Part shown: piece after piece, positions 9,072 through 18,794 of the stretch
Position numbering within the stretch: position 1 is the first letter of the stretch
Layout of the letters: each line of letters starts with the position of its first letter
Assembly (NCBI RefSeq): GCF_900098925.1
Contig: NZ_LT622359.1
Coordinates: 62,001-126,000, forward strand
Direction: 5' to 3'
Length of the DNA stretch: 64,000 nt
From: Bacillus massiliglaciei
GTDB lineage: Bacteria; Bacillota; Bacilli; Bacillales; DSM-1321
Translations under genes and position numbers: made by a program
Notes under the pieces: generated by a model
What the model was told of the DNA's origin: nothing
Seen by the model: the letters and a program-made list of their open reading frames with translations, nothing else
The model's database searches: none

Positions 9072-12000
9072 ATGAATAAATCTGCATTAAAAGTCTTTGC
9101 TTCGAGTGCCAGAAAAGAGCTATTGAAAAAAGTCGAAGCAAAGGCAATGAAAATCGGAATTACAGAGGATAACATCAAGAAAGCTGAAATAGAAAGTTCG
9201 GATGCCATCTACATAGATGGCAAACAGCTTTCAAAACAAGAAAAAGACCAAAGAGACCGACTAGTTGATCGGATTAACCAAATAGGATTTAAACGAGTAA
9301 TGGAAGAAGTAGCTTATACTTGGTTTAACCGTTTTACTGCTTTGCGTTATATGGAAGTTAATGAGCATCTACCTACAGATGTGCGTGTTCTATCTTCAAC
9401 CAATCCAGAAAGTGCTGATCCAGATATGATTAATGAAGCACTTTCACTTGATTTAGAGATTGATAAAGAGTACGTGTATGAACTAAAACTGAACAATAAA
9501 ACAGAAGAAATATTCAAGTATCTGATTATTAAACATTGCAATGACCTTAATCGTTATCTTCCGTTTATGTTTGAAACAATAGATGACTATACAGAAATTC
9601 TCTTTCCAGAGGGTTTGTTAGCCAAGGATTCCTTTATTCGTGAAATGACTAATATTGAAGTCATTCCAGAGGATAATTGGAGAAAGGTTGAAGTTATCGG
9701 CTGGCTATACCAATATTACATTGCAGAAGAAAAAGATCGTGTTATCAAAGCGAAAAAGAAATACAAAACAGAAGAAATACCATTTGCTACTCAACTTTTT
9801 ACGCCTGACTGGATTGTACGCTATATGGTTCAGAACTCTTTAGGCCGCTATTGGATAGAGTCACATCCAGAGCATAGAGATTTACTGAGTAATTGGGAGT
9901 ATTATCTTGAAAACCCTAATCCTGAATCAGATTTTGAGGGGAAAATTGCTCCATATATTAACAAAGAGCTAAAAGTCGAGGACATTAAATGTTTCGATCC
10001 TGCAATGGGTAGCGGTCATATTCTTGTGTATATGTTTGATGTTCTGTATGAAATCTATAGCAAATGCGGATATGTGGAGAGAGAAATTCCAAGGTTAATT
10101 ATTGAAAATAACCTATATGGTTTAGATATTGATGATCGAGCATATCAGCTTGCATGTTTCTCGGTTGTAATGAAGGCTTTAGAGTATAATGATCGTTTCT
10201 TTAGAAGTATTGAGAGGGATGGATTGACTCTAAACTTAACGTCAATACAAGAAACTAATAATCTAACACATGAAGATATTACTTATTTGGCAGGAGAGCC
10301 TTCTGAAGAAAAATTTGAACTAATGGAGCAGTTCTTGAAGCAATTTCAAAATGCAAAAACTATTGGTGCTTTAATAAAACTTCATCTTTCTGATTTAAAT
10401 TTTTTACAAGAACGCATCACAATGTTAGATAAAAATTATGGTGACCTGTTTGAAATGGAAATGAAAGATAGGTTACTTAACTTATATAAGGATATTGTAA
10501 AACAATTTTCTATAATGAATAATAAATATGATGTGCTTGTAACAAATCCACCGTATGTAGGAAATAAGTATTTAACTGATGATCTGTCAAACTATTTATC
10601 ACTATATTATCAAGATGTAAAAACAGATCTGTTCTCTGCGTTTATTGAATACAGTTTCAATGTTGTAAATGAAAATGGACATATAGGTTTCATGACACCT
10701 TTTGTTTGGATGTTCATTTCTTCTTATGAAAAGCTAAGAAATAATATTAATCAAAATAGGAATATTAGTAGCTTGATTCAACTTGAATATTCAGGGTTTG
10801 AGGAAGCAACTGTACCTATTTGCACATTTACTTTGAGGAACTATTTTAGTAATACAGAGGGAGATTATATAAAGTTATCAGATTTTAGAGGTGCTAAAAA
10901 TCAATCTATTAAGACTTTAGAGGCTTGTCAAAACCCTAATGTTAAGTATCGTTATAGCTTTAATCAAGTAAATTACAGTAAAATTCCAGGAAGTCCAATA
11001 GCATACTGGGTAAATAAAAAAGTTATCTCAATTTTTGAAAAATCAAAAAGATTTTCTGACATTATTGAGGCTAAGCAAGGTTTAAAAACAGCAGATAATG
11101 ATAGATTTCTAAGAAGATGGTTTGAATGTGATTTTAGTAAAATCGGATTCAATTTTACTTCAAGAGAATTGGCGAAGAACTCGAATTATAAATGGTTTCC
11201 TTATAATAAAGGTGGTTCATTTAGAAAGTGGTATGGTAATCAGGAATTTGTTGTAAATTGGGAGAAGGATGGGTTAGAGATTAGGGAATTTAGGACTGAA
11301 GCAGGAAAACTAAAATCTCGACCACAAAATCTTAATTACTTTTTTAAAGAATCTGTATCCTGGTCTGATGTAACGTCAAGTAAGAACGCATTCAGATATT
11401 ACCCAGAAGGTTTTATTTTTGATGCGACTGGTCATTCTTCCTTCCCTAATGAAAATGTAAAAAGTTCTCATATATTAGGAGTTCTAAACAATAAGTTTTT
11501 TGAAGAAATAATTAAATTAATTAGTCCTACCATGCACTTTGATATTGGTTATTTTAATAAGCTACCAGCTGTGATAATACAAAGCAAACAATTTGAAGAA
11601 ATTGTAGAAGAAAACATAGAAATAGCCAAGTTAGATTGGGACTCTTTTGAAACTTCATGGGAGTTTCAGAAACATCCATTTATAGGATTTGGTATAAAAA
11701 ATATTGAGTCAGCATTCAATCGTTGGAAAGAGTTTAAAGAGAAACAGTTCAAAACTATGAAACACAATGAAGAAAGACTTAACGAGATATTTTTTGAAAC
11801 TTATGACTTAAAAACTGATTTAACAATAGAGGTTGAAGAGCGGGATATAACCATTACTAAAGCTGAATTAGAGAATGATATAGTAAGTTTCATATCATAT
11901 GGAGTTGGTTGTATTTTCGGTAGATATTCAATTGATGAATCAGGTCTTATATATGCAGGAGGACAATTTGATCCCACTAAATATCAATCGTTGCAAGTAG

Positions 12001-12584
12001 ATAAAGACAACATCCTACCGATTCTTCCAGGAGCTTACTTTGAAGATGATATTGTTTCAAGGTTTATTGATTTTGTACAAGTTACTCTTGGAGTAGAAAC
12101 TTTAACAGAAAATCTGGAATTTATAGCAGAAGCACTTGGTAAGAGAAAAGGTGAAACTGCTAAAGAAACGATTAGACGTTACTTCTTAAATGATTTTTTC
12201 AAAGACCATGTTCAAACGTATAAGAAACGCCCTATTTATTGGTTATTTACATCAGGTAAGCAAAAGGCATTTAACTGCTTAATCTATATGCACCGCTATG
12301 ATAAGACTACAATATCACGTATTCGTACTGATTACTTACATGAATATCAAATTCGTTTAGACGCTGAGCGTAAGTCTCTTGTAAGTATTATTGAGGGAGA
12401 TTCAACTACAAAAGAAATAAGTAATGCTAAAAAAGAAATAAAGGCTTTAGATAAGAAGATTGAGGAGCTAAATGAATATGATGAATTGTTGCACCATATG
12501 GCGGATATGCAGATTGAAATAGACTTAGATGACGGCGTTGCTATAAATTATGAGAAGTTTAATGGGCTTGTAACAAAAATATAG
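9072..12584 (+). CDS. pglX: BREX adenine methyltransferase PglX, copy 1
   Basis: An 1170-residue N6-adenine DNA methyltransferase. The SAM motif DPAMGSGHILV is at about residue 308 and the catalytic NPPY at about 491. In type 1 BREX PglX methylates a non-palindromic 5-6 base site on host DNA and is also required for defence. The N-terminal 400 or so residues and the last 230 or so are almost the same as those of the next gene, while the region after NPPY (roughly residues 500-900, expected to hold target recognition) differs strongly. ATG start with CAGGAG upstream. It is 16 bases from the second copy. Confidence 0.95.
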   Translation: MNKSALKVFASSARKELLKKVEAKAMKIGITEDNIKKAEIESSDAIYIDGKQLSKQEKDQRDRLVDRINQIGFKRVMEEVAYTWFNRFTALRYMEVNEHLPTDVRVLSSTNPESADPDMINEALSLDLEIDKEYVYELKLNNKTEEIFKYLIIKHCNDLNRYLPFMFETIDDYTEILFPEGLLAKDSFIREMTNIEVIPEDNWRKVEVIGWLYQYYIAEEKDRVIKAKKKYKTEEIPFATQLFTPDWIVRYMVQNSLGRYWIESHPEHRDLLSNWEYYLENPNPESDFEGKIAPYINKELKVEDIKCFDPAMGSGHILVYMFDVLYEIYSKCGYVEREIPRLIIENNLYGLDIDDRAYQLACFSVVMKALEYNDRFFRSIERDGLTLNLTSIQETNNLTHEDITYLAGEPSEEKFELMEQFLKQFQNAKTIGALIKLHLSDLNFLQERITMLDKNYGDLFEMEMKDRLLNLYKDIVKQFSIMNNKYDVLVTNPPYVGNKYLTDDLSNYLSLYYQDVKTDLFSAFIEYSFNVVNENGHIGFMTPFVWMFISSYEKLRNNINQNRNISSLIQLEYSGFEEATVPICTFTLRNYFSNTEGDYIKLSDFRGAKNQSIKTLEACQNPNVKYRYSFNQVNYSKIPGSPIAYWVNKKVISIFEKSKRFSDIIEAKQGLKTADNDRFLRRWFECDFSKIGFNFTSRELAKNSNYKWFPYNKGGSFRKWYGNQEFVVNWEKDGLEIREFRTEAGKLKSRPQNLNYFFKESVSWSDVTSSKNAFRYYPEGFIFDATGHSSFPNENVKSSHILGVLNNKFFEEIIKLISPTMHFDIGYFNKLPAVIIQSKQFEEIVEENIEIAKLDWDSFETSWEFQKHPFIGFGIKNIESAFNRWKEFKEKQFKTMKHNEERLNEIFFETYDLKTDLTIEVEERDITITKAELENDIVSFISYGVGCIFGRYSIDESGLIYAGGQFDPTKYQSLQVDKDNILPILPGAYFEDDIVSRFIDFVQVTLGVETLTENLEFIAEALGKRKGETAKETIRRYFLNDFFKDHVQTYKKRPIYWLFTSGKQKAFNCLIYMHRYDKTTISRIRTDYLHEYQIRLDAERKSLVSIIEGDSTTKEISNAKKEIKALDKKIEELNEYDELLHHMADMQIEIDLDDGVAINYEKFNGLVTKI

Positions 12585-12600
12585 TAAATTAGGTGGTACT

Positions 12601-15600
12601 ATGAATAAATCTACATTAAAAGCCTTTGCGACCAATGCCAGAAAAGAGTTACTGAAAAAAGTCGAAGCAAAGGCAATGAAAATTGGAATTACAGAGGATA
12701 ACATAAAGAAAGCTGAAATTGAAAGCTCGGATGCTATCTATATAGATGGCCAACAGCTTTCAAAGGAAGAAAAAGTGCAAAGAGACCGACTCATTGGTCG
12801 GATTAACCAAATAGGATTTAAACGAGTGATGGAAGAAGTCGCTTATACCTGGTTTAACCGTTTTACAGCTCTGCGTTATATGGAAGTCAATGAGTATCTA
12901 CCTACAGATGTACGTGTTTTATCTTCAACTAATCCAAATAGTGCTGATCCAGATATGGTTAATGAGGCGTTATCACTCGATTTAGAGATTGATAAAGAGT
13001 ACGTGTATGAACTGAAATTGAACAATAAAACAGAAGAGCTATTCAAGTATCTGATTATTAAGCATTGCAATGACCTTAACCGTTACCTTCCGTTTATGTT
13101 TGAAACAATAGATGATTACACAGAAATTCTATTTCCAGAGGGCTTGTTAGTAAAGGATTCTTTTATTCGTGAAATGACTGATTGCAATGTTATTCCAGAA
13201 GATAATTGGATGAAGGTTGAAGTTATTGGTTGGTTATATCAATATTACATTGCGGAAGAGAAAGATAGAGTCTTTAAAGAGAAAAAGAAATATAGGCCAG
13301 AAGAGATTCCGTTTGCAACTCAGCTTTTTACACCTGATTGGATTGTAAGGTATATGGTTCAGAACTCATTAGGCCATTATTGGATTGAATCACATCCAGA
13401 ACATAGTGATTTACTAAACAATTGGGAATTCTATCTTGAAAGCTCTATTTCCGAAACAAAATTTGAAGAAAAACTTACTCCATATATTAATAAAGAGCTT
13501 AATGTAGAGGATATCAAATGTTTTGATCCTGCAATGGGTAGCGGTCATATTCTTGTTTATATGTTTGATGTTCTTTATGAGATCTATAGCAAGTGTGGAT
13601 ATATGGAGAGAGAGATACCAAAATTAATTATTGAAAATAACATATACGGTTTAGATATCGATGATCGAGCATATCAGCTTGCATGTTTCTCCGTTGTAAT
13701 GAAGGCCTTAGAATATAATGAGCGATTCTTTAGAAGTATTGAGAGAGAAGGATTAAAATTAAACTTAGCCTCAATTCAAGAGACCAATAATCTTAATGAA
13801 GAGGATATCATTTTTATTGCAGGAGAAGATAGTGGCACCTTATATGAAAAAATTAGTAACTTTATCAATAAATTTCAAGATGCAAAGACTATTGGTTCAT
13901 TAATTAGGTTGGATACTTATGAAAAGAACTTCTTAAATGAAAGATTAATAAACATTAATAATAATCCTCCTAAAGATTTATTTGAGGAGGAAATAAGAAA
14001 GAAGGTTTTAGAACTTCTACCAAAACTTATTATTCAAGCAGAGATAATGACTACTCGGTATGACATTTTAGTAACTAATCCACCTTACATGGGGAATAGA
14101 TATATGAATGAAAAGTTATCTCAATTTCTTGTTAAGGAATACCCAGATTCAAAACTTGACACTTTTGCTTCTTTTATGGAAATAGATCACTACTTGAAAC
14201 CGTTTGCGTTATTTTCGCTAATTAATCAACACTCTTGGATGTTTATATCTAGTTACGAAAAGTTAAGAGATAAGATACTAAAAAATAAAAACATTTGTTC
14301 TATGTTGCACTTAGGAACAAGGGCATTTGAAGATATAGGCGGAGAAGTCGTCCAGACAACTGCATTTGTATTAAGAAACGGTTATATTCCCAAAATGACT
14401 GGAATCTTTTTAAGATTGGTTGATTTTAAGGGGGCAAAAGAAAAGCAAGTAAAAACAATTGAAGCTATTCAAAATTCAAGGGTAAATTATAAGTATATTT
14501 GTAATAATGAAAGTTTTAAACAAATAAAGGGATTACCAATTGCATATTGGGTTAGTGAGAGAGTAAGGGGAATATTTGATAAATCTATATCTATAAGAGA
14601 AATTGCTAAACCGAGGGTCGGTCAAAATACTGGAGATAATAATAGATTTTTAAGACAATGGTTTGAGGTAGATTTCAAAAAAATAGGTTTTAATTACCAA
14701 AGCCGTGAAGATGCTCTCAATAGTTATAATAAGTGGTTTCCTTACAATAAAGGTGGTAAGTTCAGAAAATGGTATGGTAATCTTGATTACGTGATTAATT
14801 GGGAAGACGATGGAAAAGAGATTAAAGATTATGCCGTAATTAGAAATAAGGGAAAACATTGGTCAAGGTATATACAGAATTTAGACTACATTTTTAAAGA
14901 GGGGTTAACTTGGTCTGACATTAGTGGATCCAGCTTCGGGGTAAGATATTTGGAAAGTGGGTTTATCTTTGATGTTACTGGCTCTATGGCGTTTCCTTCA
15001 AAGGAAGACATTTATTATATAACTGCTTTCCTTTGCTCTAAAATTTCATATGAATTTTTAATTATGTTGAATCCTACGCTACATTTTCAAACTGGCAATA
15101 TTGCTAACCTACCAATTATTTTTACTGAGGATAGTAGAATAAAGAAGAGAATAGATGATTTAGCGAGAATTAATATAGAGATATGCAAGGTAGACTGGGA
15201 TTCATATGAAATTTCTTGGGATTTTAAAGTGCATCCTTTGCTTATTAATTCAGGGATTTCAACAATAGAAGATTCTTTAAAGTTGTGGAATGAAAGTGTT
15301 CAAGGTAGGTTTAAACTTCTAAAAAGTAATGAAGAAGAAATTAACAAAATATTTATTGATATATATGGATTAAATAATGAGATCTCACCTGTTGTAGATG
15401 AAGAAAATGTGATTATCAGAAGGGAAGGTTCAGAAAGTGATATAAAATCATTTATTTCATACGCAGTTGGTTGCATTTTTGGAAGATACTCGCTTGATAC
15501 TGAGGGTTTGATATACGCAGGTGGAGAGTTTGATCCAAATAGATACAAAAATTTTTCCATTGATAAAGATAATATAGTTCCTATATTACCAGGTGCGTAT

Positions 15601-16146
15601 TTTGAAGATGATGTTGTTTCAAAATTTATTGATTTTGTAAAAACCTCATTTGGTGAAGACTCATTGCATGAAAATCTGGATTTTATTGCAGAGAACCTTG
15701 GAAGGAAAAAAAGTGAAACTGCAAAAGAGACTATAGGACGTTATTTCCTTAATGAATTCTTTAAAGATCATGTAAAAACATATAAGAAAAGACCAATTTA
15801 TTGGTTGTTCACATCAGGAAAACAAAAAGCATTCAACTGCTTGATATATATGCACCGTTATGATCAGACAACCTTATCTCGAATCCGTATGGATTACTTA
15901 CATGAATATCAAATTAGATTAGATACCGAAAGAAAGTCCCTTGTAAGTATTATTGAAGGTCACTCTACAACAAAAGAAATTAGTAACGCTAAGAAGGAAC
16001 TAAAGGCATTAGATAAAAAGATTGAAGAGCTAAAAGATTACGATGAACTGTTACACCATATGGCAGATATGCAGATTGAAATAGACTTAGATGATGGTGT
16101 TGTTGTAAATTATGAGAAGTTTCAAGGGCTTGTAGCAAAAATATAA
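12601..16146 (+). CDS. pglX: BREX adenine methyltransferase PglX, copy 2
   Basis: An 1181-residue paralogue of the preceding gene, with DPAMGSGHILV at about 308 and NPPY at about 492, both intact. DNA as well as protein is very similar over the first 1.2 kb and the last 0.7 kb, so this is a tandem duplication, with the central part replaced or diverged. Both copies look functional, with no stops or frameshifts. The likely outcome is two methylation specificities in one BREX operon. The long flanking identity could also let the copies recombine with each other. ATG start with AGGTGG upstream. Confidence 0.95.
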   Translation: MNKSTLKAFATNARKELLKKVEAKAMKIGITEDNIKKAEIESSDAIYIDGQQLSKEEKVQRDRLIGRINQIGFKRVMEEVAYTWFNRFTALRYMEVNEYLPTDVRVLSSTNPNSADPDMVNEALSLDLEIDKEYVYELKLNNKTEELFKYLIIKHCNDLNRYLPFMFETIDDYTEILFPEGLLVKDSFIREMTDCNVIPEDNWMKVEVIGWLYQYYIAEEKDRVFKEKKKYRPEEIPFATQLFTPDWIVRYMVQNSLGHYWIESHPEHSDLLNNWEFYLESSISETKFEEKLTPYINKELNVEDIKCFDPAMGSGHILVYMFDVLYEIYSKCGYMEREIPKLIIENNIYGLDIDDRAYQLACFSVVMKALEYNERFFRSIEREGLKLNLASIQETNNLNEEDIIFIAGEDSGTLYEKISNFINKFQDAKTIGSLIRLDTYEKNFLNERLININNNPPKDLFEEEIRKKVLELLPKLIIQAEIMTTRYDILVTNPPYMGNRYMNEKLSQFLVKEYPDSKLDTFASFMEIDHYLKPFALFSLINQHSWMFISSYEKLRDKILKNKNICSMLHLGTRAFEDIGGEVVQTTAFVLRNGYIPKMTGIFLRLVDFKGAKEKQVKTIEAIQNSRVNYKYICNNESFKQIKGLPIAYWVSERVRGIFDKSISIREIAKPRVGQNTGDNNRFLRQWFEVDFKKIGFNYQSREDALNSYNKWFPYNKGGKFRKWYGNLDYVINWEDDGKEIKDYAVIRNKGKHWSRYIQNLDYIFKEGLTWSDISGSSFGVRYLESGFIFDVTGSMAFPSKEDIYYITAFLCSKISYEFLIMLNPTLHFQTGNIANLPIIFTEDSRIKKRIDDLARINIEICKVDWDSYEISWDFKVHPLLINSGISTIEDSLKLWNESVQGRFKLLKSNEEEINKIFIDIYGLNNEISPVVDEENVIIRREGSESDIKSFISYAVGCIFGRYSLDTEGLIYAGGEFDPNRYKNFSIDKDNIVPILPGAYFEDDVVSKFIDFVKTSFGEDSLHENLDFIAENLGRKKSETAKETIGRYFLNEFFKDHVKTYKKRPIYWLFTSGKQKAFNCLIYMHRYDQTTLSRIRMDYLHEYQIRLDTERKSLVSIIEGHSTTKEISNAKKELKALDKKIEELKDYDELLHHMADMQIEIDLDDGVVVNYEKFQGLVAKI

Positions 16147-16157
16147 AGACAGTCATG

Positions 16158-16192
16158 AGGATATACCAGTGATGACTGGTGTATCCTTGTTT
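16158..16192 (+). terminator. Terminator-like hairpin inside the BREX operon
   Basis: AGGATATACCAGT (16158-16170) pairs with ACTGGTGTATCCT (16175-16187) over a 4-base loop, followed by TGTTTT. It fills the 77-base gap between pglX copy 2 and pglZ, the widest gap in the operon. The U tract is weak, so partial termination or mRNA processing is more likely than a full stop. Confidence 0.6.
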
Positions 16193-16223
16193 TATGAAGT
16201 TTTTTGTAAAGGGGTGAGTTCAT

Positions 16224-18776
16224 TTGAATTTAGATCAAATCATTAAAACATTGACGACAACTTTCAAAGAGTCGCTAAATGACGGTGAACAAAGAAAGAT
16301 TATCTTTTGGGTAGATAAGGATAAAGAATTTGTTGAAGAAATAGACACTCTTTCCTTGGATAATGTGAAGATACATAAATTGACGGAGCAAAACCAATTT
16401 TATTCAAAGTATTTACTGGAAGAAGAAGATCCTACTTCCCCTTACCTTGTTTATACAAATGACGAAATTGATGTTGAAGAGAACTGGCTAATTGACACTG
16501 TATATTATTCAAAAAAGTTTTATGCGGATAAGCTCTCTTTATTATTAGATGACATTGGTATTGATCCTTCATTAAGAGCTACTGTAAAAAAATACGAGAA
16601 ATTCTTTAATAAGAAACATACGCAGAAGTTTAAGTCATATGGAATTCAATCTTACACAGAGGAAGCAATCGAAATAGCCATTATGAGTGTGCTTTGTAAT
16701 TTAAAAACACCAGACTTTGAAGAAGTTACTAAGACGATCTTAAAGGACAGCTTAATTGAACAAGACAACAAATATATAGGGTTAATAGAGAAGTATTTTG
16801 ATGTCACTGTATTTTGGAAATACGCTTCTAACATGTACGGCTATGATCGGGAAGAGAAGTCATTAAAGACATTGTTTATGCACTTAACAATTACTGCATT
16901 AAGCCATGCAATAGATGAACAGCACCTTTCGAATGTTAAGAGCTTTATTTCCGAGAGAAACAAACCAAACGGGTTAGTGTTTATAGACCATTGGATGCAC
17001 CATAAGACGGACTATGTTATTTATAATGAATTGGCCGAAAGCATCGAACAGGAAATAAAGATAACCGATATTGTCAATGCTCTATCAATTGATGTTTTCA
17101 AGCAAGCAGATACGTTTCCTTATTTTGATAAGGCAATCATTATTTTCATTGCAAATAGTTTAGAAGCAGGTCATGAGGATTACGAAGAATATAGTAAGCT
17201 AATCAATCTAAGAAGAGTTAAACACTTCTATGAAAGATATCAGTTTATTTATGAAGCCTTATTCTATACTGTGAAGATGTATGAATTCTACAAAAAGTAC
17301 CAGTCAGGAATACCAAAAGCATCAACGAGTGAAATGTGGAAGAGCTATGTTACAGAATATAACGCTATGGATACATACTACCGTAAGTTTTACGTAGCTT
17401 TTGATAACGAACCAAATAGTGAAATTCTTAAAAAATTGAAAGCCATGATTGAAAACTTATACACCAATTGGTACATGGGAGATTTAAGTTCACATTGGTC
17501 ACAGTCCTTAGATGAAATAAGAGATAAGTGGGAGCTTCCAGGAGTGACGAATCAGCAAGATTTTTATAGACGTTATGTGGAACCTAAAGTAAGAAAAGGC
17601 GAAAGAATGTTTGTCATCATCTCAGATGCTCTTCGTTACGAGGTCGGGGTAGAGATAGCGGATAAACTGAATGCTGAAACAATGGGTGCATGTGAAATAG
17701 AACCGTTACTTGGAGTTTTACCATCTGTTACAAAATTAGGAATGGCTTCTTTGTTACCACATCGGAATATAGATATTGATGAAAATGTGAGAGTCTTAGT
17801 AGATGGTAAGTCTTCAAGTGGATTGGAAAATCGAAAAGAGATAATTGAGTCTGCTGTACCCGATAGTGTTGCAATTCATGCCCAAGAAATGATGGCAATG
17901 AATAAGGCAGGAAGAAGAGAATACTTTAAAGGCAAGAAACTAATTTATATTTATCATGATACGATTGATGCTCATGGCGATAAAGCCACAACGGAAGTCT
18001 ATACCTTTAATGCAGTGGAGAAGGCCATTGATGAAATCTCTACACTTGTTAAAATCATTAGAGATGATTTGTCAGGAACCAACCTATTGATAACTGCTGA
18101 CCATGGCTTTGTTTATCAAAGGGAACCATTAGTTGAAAGTGATAAGATCCAAAAAGAGGATATCCAGACCATTGAAGTAAAAAGAAGATACATGCTTTCT
18201 AAAGAGGTAAGACAGATGGATGGCATATTGAATGTTAATCTAAGTTCAATCATCAAGAATGAGCAACAATTAACAGCGTATGTGCCAAAATCAACGATTC
18301 GCTTTAAGATACAAGGTTCGGGTGTTAATTTTGTTCATGGTGGAGCAAGTCTACAGGAACTTGTTGTACCATTAATCTCTTACAAAAACATTCGCAGAGG
18401 ACAAACTAACAGTCGTGAAATCGTAAAGGTAGATATTAAGCTAACGAACACAACTCGCAAGATTACCAATAGTCTATTCCATCTATCCTTTTTCCAAACA
18501 GAAAAGGTAGAAGAAAAGGTTGTGCCAAGGTCAGTATTAATTTATATGGCTGACGAAGACGGTTCTGTGATATCCAATGAGGAAACTATTATTGGTGATA
18601 GAACATCGGATAATCCAGAAGAACGTACATTTAAACTACGATTTGCTCTTAAAACGATTACCTATGATAAAAATAAGTCATACTTTTTAACAATAAAAGA
18701 TGTAGAAACGGGTGTCATTCTTGAAAGAATACCTTTTACAATTAACTTAGGAATTGTTAGTGAATTTGATTTTTAA
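16224..18776 (+). CDS. pglZ: BREX phosphatase-fold protein PglZ
   Basis: An 850-residue PglZ protein of the alkaline phosphatase superfamily. The metal-site motifs are visible: VIISDALRYEVG at about residue 464, HDTIDAHGDK at about 575, and ITADHGF at about 622. PglZ is the hallmark protein of BREX and Pgl systems; a nuclease or phosphodiesterase activity on nucleic acid is proposed for the family. The N-terminal 450 residues are helical, the last 150 form a beta-rich tail. Start is TTG with AAGGGGTGAG upstream. brxL follows after 18 bases. Confidence 0.95.
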   Translation: MNLDQIIKTLTTTFKESLNDGEQRKIIFWVDKDKEFVEEIDTLSLDNVKIHKLTEQNQFYSKYLLEEEDPTSPYLVYTNDEIDVEENWLIDTVYYSKKFYADKLSLLLDDIGIDPSLRATVKKYEKFFNKKHTQKFKSYGIQSYTEEAIEIAIMSVLCNLKTPDFEEVTKTILKDSLIEQDNKYIGLIEKYFDVTVFWKYASNMYGYDREEKSLKTLFMHLTITALSHAIDEQHLSNVKSFISERNKPNGLVFIDHWMHHKTDYVIYNELAESIEQEIKITDIVNALSIDVFKQADTFPYFDKAIIIFIANSLEAGHEDYEEYSKLINLRRVKHFYERYQFIYEALFYTVKMYEFYKKYQSGIPKASTSEMWKSYVTEYNAMDTYYRKFYVAFDNEPNSEILKKLKAMIENLYTNWYMGDLSSHWSQSLDEIRDKWELPGVTNQQDFYRRYVEPKVRKGERMFVIISDALRYEVGVEIADKLNAETMGACEIEPLLGVLPSVTKLGMASLLPHRNIDIDENVRVLVDGKSSSGLENRKEIIESAVPDSVAIHAQEMMAMNKAGRREYFKGKKLIYIYHDTIDAHGDKATTEVYTFNAVEKAIDEISTLVKIIRDDLSGTNLLITADHGFVYQREPLVESDKIQKEDIQTIEVKRRYMLSKEVRQMDGILNVNLSSIIKNEQQLTAYVPKSTIRFKIQGSGVNFVHGGASLQELVVPLISYKNIRRGQTNSREIVKVDIKLTNTTRKITNSLFHLSFFQTEKVEEKVVPRSVLIYMADEDGSVISNEETIIGDRTSDNPEERTFKLRFALKTITYDKNKSYFLTIKDVETGVILERIPFTINLGIVSEFDF

Positions 18777-18794
18777 GATAAGGGAGGGATATTA

